NCBI GenBank assembly: GCA_964640955.1
Contig: CAZXJI010000014.1
Span: 23,901 to 87,900, forward strand
Reading direction: 5' to 3'
DNA length: 64,000 bases
DNA from: CAXXOK01 sp964640955
GTDB lineage: Bacteria; Bacillota; Clostridia; Christensenellales; Aristaeellaceae
Position 1 is the stretch's first letter. Every line of letters begins with the position of its first letter. Positions 35,159 to 42,320 of the stretch are shown piece after piece. The translations under genes and the position numbers were made by a program. Under the pieces are notes generated by a model. It was given only the letters and a program-made list of their open reading frames with translations. It made no database searches and was not told where the DNA came from.

Positions 35159-36084
35159 TCGCGCTGTGTTTTGATATCGGCGGTTCCAAGTACATGGCGG
35201 GCCTGGTGACCGACGAGGGCCGGGTGCTGTGCGCACGGCGCCGGGAGTGGGAAACGCTTACGCCCGAGGGCGTCGTGGCGTCGCTGATCGCCTCCGGGCA
35301 CGGCATACTCACGCAGCACCCGGAATACCGGCCGGAGGTCGTCGGCGTGACCATACCGGGGCTTACGAAGCCGGAGGAAGGGCTGTGGGTGGAGGCCAGC
35401 TTTAGCGGCATCCGCAACCTGCCCGTCGGCCGGCTGCTGCGGGAGGCGTTCGGCCTGCCCGTGTACGCCGAAAACGATGCACGCGCCTGCGCCCTGGCGG
35501 AGAAGCTGTTCGGGCTGGCGCGGGAAACCGATCATTTTCTGTACGTGACGGTTTCCAACGGCGTGGGCGGCGCGGCGTTCGTCGACGGGCGGCTGCTCTA
35601 CGGCGCGGGCGCGGCGGGCGAGTGCGGCCACGTGACCGTGGAGGAGGACGGACGGCCCTGCAAGTGCGGCAAGAAGGGCTGTTTGGAGGCCTACGCCGCG
35701 GGGCCCGGCATCACCCGTACGTATGCCGAGCTGACCGGCGAGGACGCCGGGGGCGAGACCATCGCCCGGCGCGCCCGGGAGGGGGAGGCGGCCGCGCGGG
35801 AGGTATTCCGCCGGGAGGGCGTCTACCTGGGGCGGATGATCGGCATGGCCGTGAACCTCTTGAGCCCCGATCTGGTCATCCTCGGCGGCGGGCTGTCGTT
35901 GGCGTTCGACCTGTTCAAGGACTCGCTTCTGCAGACGGTGGAAAGCCACGTATATCGCGCGGCCAACCCCGGCCTGCGCGTGGCGCCGACCCCGCTGGGC
36001 TACGAGGGCGGGCTGCTGGGCGCGGCGGCGCTGGCGGTGTGCGGGCGCAACCAATGGTACGGCTACCATGGAAAGGCGGTATGA
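35155..36084 (+). CDS. ROK-family sugar kinase
   Basis: A 309-residue ROK protein without an HTH, so probably an enzyme. It has the ATP loop DIGGSKYMAGLV at the N-terminus, VYAENDARACALAE with the catalytic Asp, a GHVTVEEDG turn, and the zinc motif CKCGKKGCLEAY. Members phosphorylate glucose, fructose, N-acetylmannosamine and others. The start codon overlaps the previous stop (ATGA) and the next gene follows after three bases. Two sugar kinases in one five-gene operon imply a bis-phosphorylated intermediate or two substrates. Confidence 0.85.
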   Translation: MIALCFDIGGSKYMAGLVTDEGRVLCARRREWETLTPEGVVASLIASGHGILTQHPEYRPEVVGVTIPGLTKPEEGLWVEASFSGIRNLPVGRLLREAFGLPVYAENDARACALAEKLFGLARETDHFLYVTVSNGVGGAAFVDGRLLYGAGAAGECGHVTVEEDGRPCKCGKKGCLEAYAAGPGITRTYAELTGEDAGGETIARRAREGEAAAREVFRREGVYLGRMIGMAVNLLSPDLVILGGGLSLAFDLFKDSLLQTVESHVYRAANPGLRVAPTPLGYEGGLLGAAALAVCGRNQWYGYHGKAV

Positions 36085-36087
36085 ACC

Positions 36088-36663
36088 ATGCGGGTGAAGG
36101 AAATGATGGAGGCCTACGAGGCCGAGCTGACCGGGGCCGTGAAGGCGATCGACGCCGGGGAGATGGAAAAGGCGCTTTCGCTGCTTTTGGAGGCCTATCG
36201 GGACGACAGGCAGGTGTTCATCTTCGGCAACGGCGGCAGCGCCGCCGCGGCCAACCATTTCGTGTGTGACTTCGGCAAGAACGCCGTGCAAGGCGACAGG
36301 CGCCGCTTCCGTATCCTGTCGGTTTGCGACAACGTGGAGAAGCTGACGGCGCTCGGCAACGATATCGCCTACGAGCAGGTGTTTCGCCAGCAGCTGATCA
36401 ACCTCATGCGCCCCGGCGACGTGGCGATTGCCGTGAGCGCCAGCGGCAACTCACCCAACGTCGTGCGCGCCTGCGAGTACGTGCGGGAGATCGGCGGCAG
36501 GCTGATCGTGCTGGCGGGCTTTGCCGGCGGCGCCATCGCCCCGATGGCGGACGCGGCGCTGGTGGCGCGCATGGACAGCTACGAGCGGGTGGAGGACATT
36601 CACCTGATTATCCTGCACATGATTGTGTGCTATTTCAAGGAGCATCAGGAGCTGTTCGCGTAA
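36088..36663 (+). CDS. SIS-domain protein, phosphoheptose isomerase (GmhA)-like
   Basis: A 191-residue single SIS domain, the size of GmhA. FIFGNGGSAAAANHF and the later SASGNSPNVVRACEY are the phosphate-binding Ser/Gly loops, and FVCDFGKNA resembles the GmhA helix carrying the catalytic Glu, though here an Asp occupies that part. The family isomerises sedoheptulose 7-phosphate to heptose 7-phosphate. It ends the operon ahead of a strong terminator. With the HldE-like kinase and HAD phosphatase it suggests a heptose-like path, unusual for a bacterium with no other sign of lipopolysaccharide here. Confidence 0.82.
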   Translation: MRVKEMMEAYEAELTGAVKAIDAGEMEKALSLLLEAYRDDRQVFIFGNGGSAAAANHFVCDFGKNAVQGDRRRFRILSVCDNVEKLTALGNDIAYEQVFRQQLINLMRPGDVAIAVSASGNSPNVVRACEYVREIGGRLIVLAGFAGGAIAPMADAALVARMDSYERVEDIHLIILHMIVCYFKEHQELFA

Positions 36664-36679
36664 AGCGGCGGATAGGCAG

Positions 36680-36724
36680 CGCAAAGGGGCCCGGCACGGT
36701 TGAACCGTGCCGGGCCCCTTTGCG
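36680..36724 (+). terminator. Strong terminator of the HAD-SIS operon
   Basis: A 21- to 22-bp perfect stem (36680-36700 with 36704-36724) ends in CCCCTTT and is located 16 bases after the stop codon. Confidence 0.8.
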
Positions 36725-36726
36725 TT

Positions 36727-36948
36727 CAGCCTGTCGAAAAAGCCTAATCTACGTGGTCAGCTGCGAGATGGCAAGGGGTATCACTTACGAACGAGTAAGC
36801 TCAATCCGTCCGTTTTGTTGTCGCATCGCTTCCCTGCCGGTCGCGCTGCTCTGCAAAACGTCTCAACTTCAACTCGCTAGCCGCTTCGCGGCTGTGCCCG
36901 CAGGGCACGCGCTCGTTTCGGTTGCCCCTTGCCACCCTTGCTTCCTAG
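36727..36948. mobile_element. Miniature element M, second copy, left part (split)
   Basis: It begins with the same CAGCCTG end as the copy at 22380 and is nearly identical to it over 36768-36948 without gaps. It stops at CTAG (36945-36948), where unrelated sequence starts. The missing right end is found 4.3 kb away at 41251-41279. Confidence 0.75.
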
Positions 36949-37245
36949 GTAACCACGCAATAAAAGCCTTTACAGAATCTAAAAACAGCGTCTTGCTCCG
37001 CAGCTCATACATTGCCCCTTCCGTGTTTTCCTTTCGGATAATAGGGCGCCACTACTGCGCACTACTCGTCCCATGGAAGTAGTTCGTCCATGGTTTCCAG
37101 AAACTCGTCCCGCTTCGTTTTACGTTTCCGGTTAGCCTATTCCAAATCTGTCATGCTCGGCTGCTGGCTCATTGCTCTCACCGCCTTGGTGTTTTCTCCA
37201 TTATACCAATCCCTTATGGTTTTGTGGGATTTAATCAGTGATTAC
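36949..37245 (-). mobile_element. IS5-family insertion sequence remnant (left module)
   Basis: 297 bases between CTAG copies at 36945-36948 and 37246-37249. One end matches the 41250 end, the other (ATTAATCAGTGATTAC-like, 37230-37245) matches the 41092 end in inverse. It contains a broken transposase N-terminus on the minus strand. Confidence 0.7.
37005..37172 (-). pseudogene. Degenerate IS5-family transposase N-terminus
   Basis: Read on the minus strand from the ATG at 37172, the translation gives MSQQPSMTDLE, stop, ANRKRKTKRDEFLETMDELL then PWDE, stop, CAVVAPYYPKGKHGRGNV, stop. This is the conserved N-terminus of one IS5-family transposase group. The internal stops (TAG, TAG) sit where Tyr and Trp codons are expected, that is simple point mutations. 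The catalytic DDE region is deleted. The remnant cannot code for a working enzyme. Confidence 0.75.
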
Positions 37246-37281
37246 CTAGGTTTCCCACCTGTATTTTTATCGCATCTCCGG

Positions 37282-37311
37282 TTGACAACGCCGCGCGAAC
37301 AGTGTTACACT
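37282..37311 (+). promoter_or_regulatory. Promoter of the iron ABC operon
   Basis: TTGACA (37282-37287), 18-base spacer, TACACT (37306-37311) preceded by TGT. It lies just inside the right end of the IS5 remnant. Confidence 0.75.
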
Positions 37312-37321
37312 TTACCCATGG

Positions 37322-37337
37322 GTTAGATTTATCTAAC
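37322..37337. promoter_or_regulatory. Palindromic operator 1 (DtxR/IdeR-like)
   Basis: GTTAGATTTATCTAAC: perfect 7-bp arms around TT, about 10 bases after the -10. The TTAG..CTAA core resembles DtxR/IdeR iron boxes. Confidence 0.65.
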
Positions 37338-37355
37338 TTTTATCTATGCCTGACG

Positions 37356-37371
37356 GTTAGACATGTCTAAC
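37356..37371. promoter_or_regulatory. Palindromic operator 2 (DtxR/IdeR-like)
   Basis: GTTAGACATGTCTAAC: a perfect 16-bp palindrome with the same GTTAGA/TCTAAC arms as operator 1, centres 34 bases apart, and ending 13 bases before the AAGGAGG site of the next gene. Confidence 0.65.
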
Positions 37372-37396
37372 ATTCAGATCAATAAGGAGGATACCC

Positions 37397-38413
37397 ATGA
37401 AAAAAAGAGGCATCGCGATCGTGCTGGCACTTTCAATGGTGGTCACCTGTTTTATGGCGGTTGCAGAAGCGGAGCAAAGCGCCGAAAAAATACTCGTATA
37501 CCTTTCCGGCCCGGAGGAAATGCTCAACGCCCTGGAGGAAGGCTTCGAGGCGGACCGCGGCGACGTGGCGGATTTTCTGATCATGAGCTGCGGCGAGGTC
37601 CGCAGCAAGGTTTGGACGGAAAAGGAAGCCGGGGGAATACAGGCCGACGTCGTGTGGGGCTCGGACCCCCTGATCTACAATAAGCTCGACGAGGAAGGCT
37701 TGCTCTGCGACCTGTCCGGCATTGAGAACGCTGCGGCGATAAGCGACGAATACGCCACGCAGCATCATTATCTGTATGTGAACGAGCGCTATGCCGTCAT
37801 CATGTACAACAGCGACATCGTCACGGGCGACGACATTCCCACAAGCTACGACGACCTGCTTAGCGACAAATATGCCGGCAGGATGGTCATCGCGGACGCC
37901 ACCCAGTCCTCCACGGCGCTGGGCATCGTCTCCTGCTTCTATCAGCTCAAGGGCATCTCGTTCTTCGAGGGCCTGAAGGAAAACGGCATGATGCTAACCA
38001 AATCCAACGGACAGGTGCCGTCGCTGATCATCGAGGGGCAGTACGACCTGGGTGTGGCGCCGCACGACGCGGTCATCCGCCTGCGCAATAAGGCGAAAAA
38101 GGAAGGCTACTCGATCTCCCTGGAAATCGCGTGGCCCGAGGAGGGCGCCATTGCGATCCGGCGGCCCGTGGCAATCATTCAAAACGAGGCGCGCAGCGAG
38201 CAGAAGCAGGCGACGGCGGAAGCGCTGGTCAATTACCTGCTTTCCAAACAGGCGCAGACCATCACCGCGAAGTTCGGGTTCGTCAGCGTACGAAACGATA
38301 TGGAGAACGCCTATCTGCCGGAAGGCGAGAGCAAGATCAATATCGACTGGGAAGAGGCCTCGCTCAACGAGGATACGCTGAAAACGCAGTATGAGCAGAT
38401 CTTCCAGGAGTGA
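37397..38413 (+). CDS. Iron(III)-type ABC substrate-binding protein (FbpA/FutA/AfuA family)
   Basis: A 338-residue exported protein with signal peptide MKKRGIAIVLALSMVVTC and cleavage probably after AEA; an excellent AAGGAGG precedes the ATG. The body is an iron-type family-1 binding protein (ADVVWGSDPLIYNKL, YNSDIVTGDDIPTSYDDL, GVAPHDAVIRL). Relatives bind ferric iron, but phosphonate and polyamine binders share the fold. The two metal-repressor-like palindromes in its leader favour iron. It is the first gene of a complete importer (permease and ATPase follow) lying inside an IS-bounded segment, so it was probably acquired or moved as a cassette. Confidence 0.8.
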   Translation: MKKRGIAIVLALSMVVTCFMAVAEAEQSAEKILVYLSGPEEMLNALEEGFEADRGDVADFLIMSCGEVRSKVWTEKEAGGIQADVVWGSDPLIYNKLDEEGLLCDLSGIENAAAISDEYATQHHYLYVNERYAVIMYNSDIVTGDDIPTSYDDLLSDKYAGRMVIADATQSSTALGIVSCFYQLKGISFFEGLKENGMMLTKSNGQVPSLIIEGQYDLGVAPHDAVIRLRNKAKKEGYSISLEIAWPEEGAIAIRRPVAIIQNEARSEQKQATAEALVNYLLSKQAQTITAKFGFVSVRNDMENAYLPEGESKINIDWEEASLNEDTLKTQYEQIFQE

Positions 38414-40115
38414 GCCTGTTGTAAAACGGAAAACAAACGGAGCAAAATTGGGTTTTGGCGGGCAAAACCCAATTTTGCTCGTTTGCATGTCGATGCTCTT
38501 CATTATCATCGGCTATCCGCTTTTGTGCATCCTGAGAAACAGCGTTTTGCCGGACGGCGTATTCAGCCTCTCGGCTTACGCAGAAGCCTTTTCGTCGGCC
38601 AGGACGTACAGAGCGCTCGCCAATACGCTGCTCGTGGCGACGGGCGTATTTCTTCTGGCGGGCATGGCGGGCGGCGCGCTCGCCTTTCTGGTTGAAAAGA
38701 CGGATTTTCGTTTCCGAAAGCAGGTCCGGTTTCTGGCATTCCTCGCGTTCTGCATCCCGTCGTACATCCTTTCCGTATCGTGGATACAGGTAACGTCGCG
38801 TGGGGGATACCTCAACCGGCTTATCCGGCTGTTTGACGCGGATTTTGCCTATTCGTTCAGCCCGTACTCGCTGGGCGCGGTGATCATCGTGCTGTCGGTG
38901 CATCTGTACCCGCTGGTGTTTTTCGGCGTAAGCAGCGCGCTGCGCAAAAACCGCGGCACGCTTGCGGACGCGGCGCGCGTATCCGGCGGGACGCCTGTTA
39001 AAGTGTTTTCATCGGTTCTACTGCCGCTGGTCATGCCCTCGTTCCTTTCCACCGGGCTGCTCGTTTTCAGCAGGACGATGGCCAACTTCGGCATACCGGC
39101 GCAGCTGATGCTGCCGATGGGCGGCGAGGTGCTTACGACGCGCATCTACAAGGCGATCTCCGAATTGGACATCAGCTCGTTGAGCGTGCTGTCCATCCTG
39201 CTGATCGCCGTTTCCTGCTCGCTTTCGCTGCTGATGGAGCGGTGGATCCGGGGTCGCGCGTTTTATACCGGCGGCTCGGGCCGCCGGTCGGACGCCGATC
39301 TATTGCGCCTCGGCAAAAAGGCATGGCTCGCCGACGCCGCGGTATCCGTGTTTTTCCTCGTGGTGCTGGCAACGCCCCTAGCTACGCTGTGCCTTTCATC
39401 CTTCATGAAGCGCTGGGGCCTTACAATCTGTCCCGAAAACATGACGCTTCACAATTACGCGCTCGTTCTGTTTGAAAATCCGCTGATGCGAAGGGCCTTT
39501 GCAAACAGCCTGTTTTATGGCCTGGTCTCGGCCGGCGCGGCCACGGTTCTCGCCGTAACCGTCGTATACCTGAACCGCTACGCCGGCGCCCGTGCCGGAA
39601 GGGTGCTGACGGCGGTGGCCTCGCTGCCGCTGGCGGTTCCCAACATCATCCTGGCGGTGGGCGCCATATTCGCCTGGATCAACCCTCCGCTGAAGCTGTA
39701 CGGCACGAAATGGATCATCATTCTGACGTATACCGTTTTGTTTCTGCCGATCGTTATGCGGCAGATCAGCGGTCTGTCGGAAAACGTGGAGCCCGCGATT
39801 GACCTGTCCGCCCGGACGCTCGGCATTCCGGCGTGGCGGAGGATCGTCCGTCTTTTTCTGCCGCAGGTCCTGCGCGGAGCCGCGGCGGGCTTTATGATCT
39901 CGTTTCTGATTGCTTTCCGGGAGCTTCCCATTTCACTTTTGCTGTATTCCAAGGGGAACGAAACGGCGGGCGTGCTGCTGTTTACCATCCAGTCCAACTC
40001 CTACGGGCTGGAGATGACGTCCACCATCGCCGTGCTGGTCATTCTGATCTGTGTTACGGGCAATGTGATCGTTGGCAAAATCAGCGGAAAGAGCTTTATC
40101 GATGTTGCAGATTGA
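38391..40115 (+). CDS. Iron(III)-type ABC permease, fused two-domain (FbpB-like)
   Basis: 574 residues if started at the ATG at 38391, which overlaps the binding-protein gene by 23 bases; a TTG at 38448 behind ACGGAGC would give a 555-residue form. Two homologous permease halves of about six helices each are fused, each with an EAA loop (LADAARVSGGTPVKVFSSVL; AIDLSARTLGIPAWRR). This is the FbpB/AfuB layout. An 18-bp perfect hairpin sits in its first codons and may control translation. The ATPase gene overlaps its end. Confidence 0.85.
   Translation: MSRSSRSEPVVKRKTNGAKLGFGGQNPILLVCMSMLFIIIGYPLLCILRNSVLPDGVFSLSAYAEAFSSARTYRALANTLLVATGVFLLAGMAGGALAFLVEKTDFRFRKQVRFLAFLAFCIPSYILSVSWIQVTSRGGYLNRLIRLFDADFAYSFSPYSLGAVIIVLSVHLYPLVFFGVSSALRKNRGTLADAARVSGGTPVKVFSSVLLPLVMPSFLSTGLLVFSRTMANFGIPAQLMLPMGGEVLTTRIYKAISELDISSLSVLSILLIAVSCSLSLLMERWIRGRAFYTGGSGRRSDADLLRLGKKAWLADAAVSVFFLVVLATPLATLCLSSFMKRWGLTICPENMTLHNYALVLFENPLMRRAFANSLFYGLVSAGAATVLAVTVVYLNRYAGARAGRVLTAVASLPLAVPNIILAVGAIFAWINPPLKLYGTKWIIILTYTVLFLPIVMRQISGLSENVEPAIDLSARTLGIPAWRRIVRLFLPQVLRGAAAGFMISFLIAFRELPISLLLYSKGNETAGVLLFTIQSNSYGLEMTSTIAVLVILICVTGNVIVGKISGKSFIDVAD
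38440..38480 (+). promoter_or_regulatory. Perfect 18-bp hairpin at the binding protein/permease junction
   Basis: Arms 38440-38457 and 38463-38480 pair without mismatch around loop GCGGG. It lies 27 bases after the binding-protein stop and within the permease reading frame. It covers the alternative TTG start, so it could reduce permease translation or protect the upstream mRNA. Confidence 0.7.
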
Positions 40116-41085
40116 GAACTTGAAGGTGGCCTACGGGCAAAGCGCCGTGATCGACGGGCTGACGCTTGCCGTCGACAGCGACGAGCTGCTTGTGATACTC
40201 GGCCCCAGCGGCTGCGGCAAAAGCACACTGCTGTATGCCGTTGCGGGGCTGCTGAAGCCGGGCGGCGGGCGCATCGCCCTGGGGAAGGAGACGTTTTTCT
40301 CCGCAAAGGAAAAGGTTGACGTTCCCGCGGAGAGGCGTCGCGTGGGCTTTGTGTTTCAGGATTATTCGCTGTGGCCGCACATGAGCGTGTTTGAAAACAT
40401 CGCCTATCCGTTGCGCGTGCGAAAGCAAAGGAAACCAGAAATCGACAAACGGGTACGCGGGCTGCTGAAGGCCGTGAATCTTTCGGAAAAGGAACGGGAA
40501 TTCCCACACCGCCTGAGCGGCGGGGAAAAGCAGCGCGTTGCGCTGGCGCGGGCGATCGCCGTCGACCCCGTGCTGCTGCTGCTGGATGAGCCGCTGGCCA
40601 ATATCGACGCAGCGCTGAAAACGCAACTGCTTTCGCTGATCCTGCGGCTGAAAAACAGCCTCGGCATCTCGGCCGTATACGTTACGCACGACCAGAAGGA
40701 AGCCTTTGAAATCGCCAGCAGCATCGCCGTTATGGATTCCGGCCGAATCCTGCAGCGAGGAAGCCCGAAGCAGATCTACGAGCAACCCGCCAACCGGTTC
40801 GTGGCGGAATTCGTAGGCGAAAACAACCTGCTGAGCGGCGAGATGCTGGAGGGCCTGCCCTGCGAACGCGGAAAGGTGCTGACGGCGCGGCCGGAGGATA
40901 TCCGCATTACGAGGGACGGCCGGTATTGCGGCAGAGTGGAAAGGATCGTATACAGGGGAAGCCGGTCAAGCCTGTATGTGTCCGTCGGAAACGCGCGCCT
41001 GACGATAGACGCCGCGCATACGGGTGCTTCCGTCGGCGGCGAAATACGCTTTAACATCGACAAACTGCATGAATTGAATTCATAG
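40102..41085 (+). CDS. Iron(III)-type ABC ATPase (FbpC/PotA-like)
   Basis: 327 residues from the ATG at 40102, which lies inside the permease gene's last codons behind GGAAAGAG. Walker A GPSGCGKST near residue 36, signature LSGGEKQRVALARA, Walker B VLLLLDEPLANID, and the H-loop VTHDQKEAF. The C-terminal ~90 residues form a TOBE-type regulatory domain (GENNLLSGEML, TARPEDIRITRDG). It energises uptake of the ligand bound by the protein at 37397. The IS-like right module begins six bases after the stop. Confidence 0.88.
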   Translation: MLQIENLKVAYGQSAVIDGLTLAVDSDELLVILGPSGCGKSTLLYAVAGLLKPGGGRIALGKETFFSAKEKVDVPAERRRVGFVFQDYSLWPHMSVFENIAYPLRVRKQRKPEIDKRVRGLLKAVNLSEKEREFPHRLSGGEKQRVALARAIAVDPVLLLLDEPLANIDAALKTQLLSLILRLKNSLGISAVYVTHDQKEAFEIASSIAVMDSGRILQRGSPKQIYEQPANRFVAEFVGENNLLSGEMLEGLPCERGKVLTARPEDIRITRDGRYCGRVERIVYRGSRSSLYVSVGNARLTIDAAHTGASVGGEIRFNIDKLHELNS

Positions 41086-41091
41086 AACCAG

Positions 41092-41250
41092 GTAACCACT
41101 GATTAAACCATTTTACGGTTGCCGAAGCAGAGCACCCCATCTTCAAGCTCGAAAAGCCTTGAAATAGCGCCGCTATTCCTTCGTCTTTTCTCGCCTGAAT
41201 CTGTCGTACTCTGCTTCGGCAGCCGTAAAGGGCTTTTATTCAGCGGTTAC
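41092..41250. mobile_element. Hairpin-type IS-derived module (right module), nearly one long palindrome
   Basis: 159 bases whose two halves are complementary over nearly the full length (for example TTTACGG.TGCCGAAGCAGAG in both arms, and AATAGCG/CGCTATT at the centre). The ends match those of the left module in inverse order. The flanks are CCAG on the left and CTAG on the right. No coding capacity. Confidence 0.7.
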
Positions 41251-41279
41251 CTAGCGTCTCGGACTTTTTGAACAGGCTG
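41251..41279. mobile_element. Miniature element M, second copy, right end (split)
   Basis: From CTAG (41251) to CAGGCTG (41279) it matches 22598-22626 of the intact copy at about 25 of 29 positions. Similarity weakly continues for some 25 bases beyond (TGCAAAAC..). Confidence 0.7.
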
Positions 41280-41337
41280 GCTGCGTGTATGCAAAACGAT
41301 GTTTAACGACCGGGCTTCTTTGTTTTGACGCACCGCT

Positions 41338-42306
41338 TTACTTGATCACCTGCAGCGCCTTGCGGTCGATGGTCAGCGCGACCACCGCCAGGAAGATGAG
41401 CCCCTTGATGAGCTGCTGCATGGCGGTATCCAGCCCAAGCATCACCAGGCCGTTGTTCAGGATCAGCGAGATCAGGGTGCCGATGATAATGTTGGAGAAA
41501 CGCACCTTCGCCCCGCCCGAGATGGGCAGGCCGCCCAGCACCAGCGCGATCAGGATCTGCGTTTCGAACTGGTTGCCGGCGGTGGAGGTGATGGAGCCGA
41601 CCTTGATGACGTTCACGAACGCCGCGATGCCGGTAATCGCCCCGGCCGTCACGAACGTCAGCACCTTCATAAGGTCGGTGCGCACGCCGGAATACTTGGC
41701 CGCCAGCTCGCCCGCGCCGATGGTTTTCAGGTCGATGCCCACGCGCGTAAACTGGAACACCACGAACGACACCAACAGCACCCCGCCGGTGATGGCCAGC
41801 TTGATCCAATCCTCGTTGAGGGCCGTAATGGAGGGGGTGGCGGCGACCGGCGCGTTGGTGGTGAGGTAGGCGCACAGGCCGCGGAACAGGTACATGGTGC
41901 AGATGGTGACGATGAAGGAGGCGATTTTGAACTTGACGTGAATGTAGCCGTTGAACAGCCCGATCAGCGCGCCGGTCACGATGCCGCCGACGATCGCCAG
42001 GGGAATGTTGTAAAAGCTCAGGGCACTGACCACGATGGACGCCATGCCAAGGATGGAGCCCTGCGAAAAGTCCAGGCTGCCCAGCGTCATCACCATAAAC
42101 ACGCCGGTGGAGGCGATCATCAGGGGATAGACCTGGCTCAAGATCAGGCGGATGCTGCGGGCGTTGATGATTTTGCCGTCCGTCATCAGCGCGAACGCCG
42201 TGACGATCACGATCAGCCCCAGCAGGGGATAGAAAGCCTTCACGCGCGGGCTGCCGAAAAACGCCGCGGCTCCGCGCGCCCGATGGACCGTATGCTGATT
42301 CGTCAT
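41338..42306 (-). CDS. Ribose/galactose-type ABC permease, second of the pair
   Basis: 322 residues from the ATG at 42306, which follows GGAGGGA. A BPD-transp-2 family inner-membrane protein: GVFMVMTLGSLDFSQGSI is the RbsC-like GMT..GGIDLS segment, and the coupling loop reads GAGELAAKYSGVRTD. It is the last gene of the four-gene importer operon (binding protein, permease, ATPase, permease). Two different permeases suggest a heterodimeric channel, as in some xylose, autoinducer and nucleoside systems. No clear terminator follows before the miniature element remnant. Confidence 0.88.
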   Translation of the reverse strand: MTNQHTVHRARGAAAFFGSPRVKAFYPLLGLIVIVTAFALMTDGKIINARSIRLILSQVYPLMIASTGVFMVMTLGSLDFSQGSILGMASIVVSALSFYNIPLAIVGGIVTGALIGLFNGYIHVKFKIASFIVTICTMYLFRGLCAYLTTNAPVAATPSITALNEDWIKLAITGGVLLVSFVVFQFTRVGIDLKTIGAGELAAKYSGVRTDLMKVLTFVTAGAITGIAAFVNVIKVGSITSTAGNQFETQILIALVLGGLPISGGAKVRFSNIIIGTLISLILNNGLVMLGLDTAMQQLIKGLIFLAVVALTIDRKALQVIK

Positions 42307-42320
42307 GCTTTCTTCCCTCC

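Larger units (their letters stand above)
36949..41250. mobile_element. Composite-transposon-like insertion carrying the iron ABC operon
   Basis: The outer ends are inverted repeats (GTAACC..C..AATAAAAGCC at 36949; its complement ending at 41250; ~17 of 20). They are flanked by direct CTAG copies (36945-36948 and 41251-41254), which is a single CTAG in the uninterrupted element at 22598-22601. The two end modules (36949-37245 and 41092-41250) are in opposite orientation. CTAG-type 4-bp duplications are typical of IS5-group elements. No intact transposase is present. Confidence 0.65.

Noticed and set aside
36663..37326. Short frames across the miniature element and IS remnant (for example 37090-37326)
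   Set aside because: They are not continuous with any known protein; the only recognisable coding trace is the broken transposase on the minus strand.
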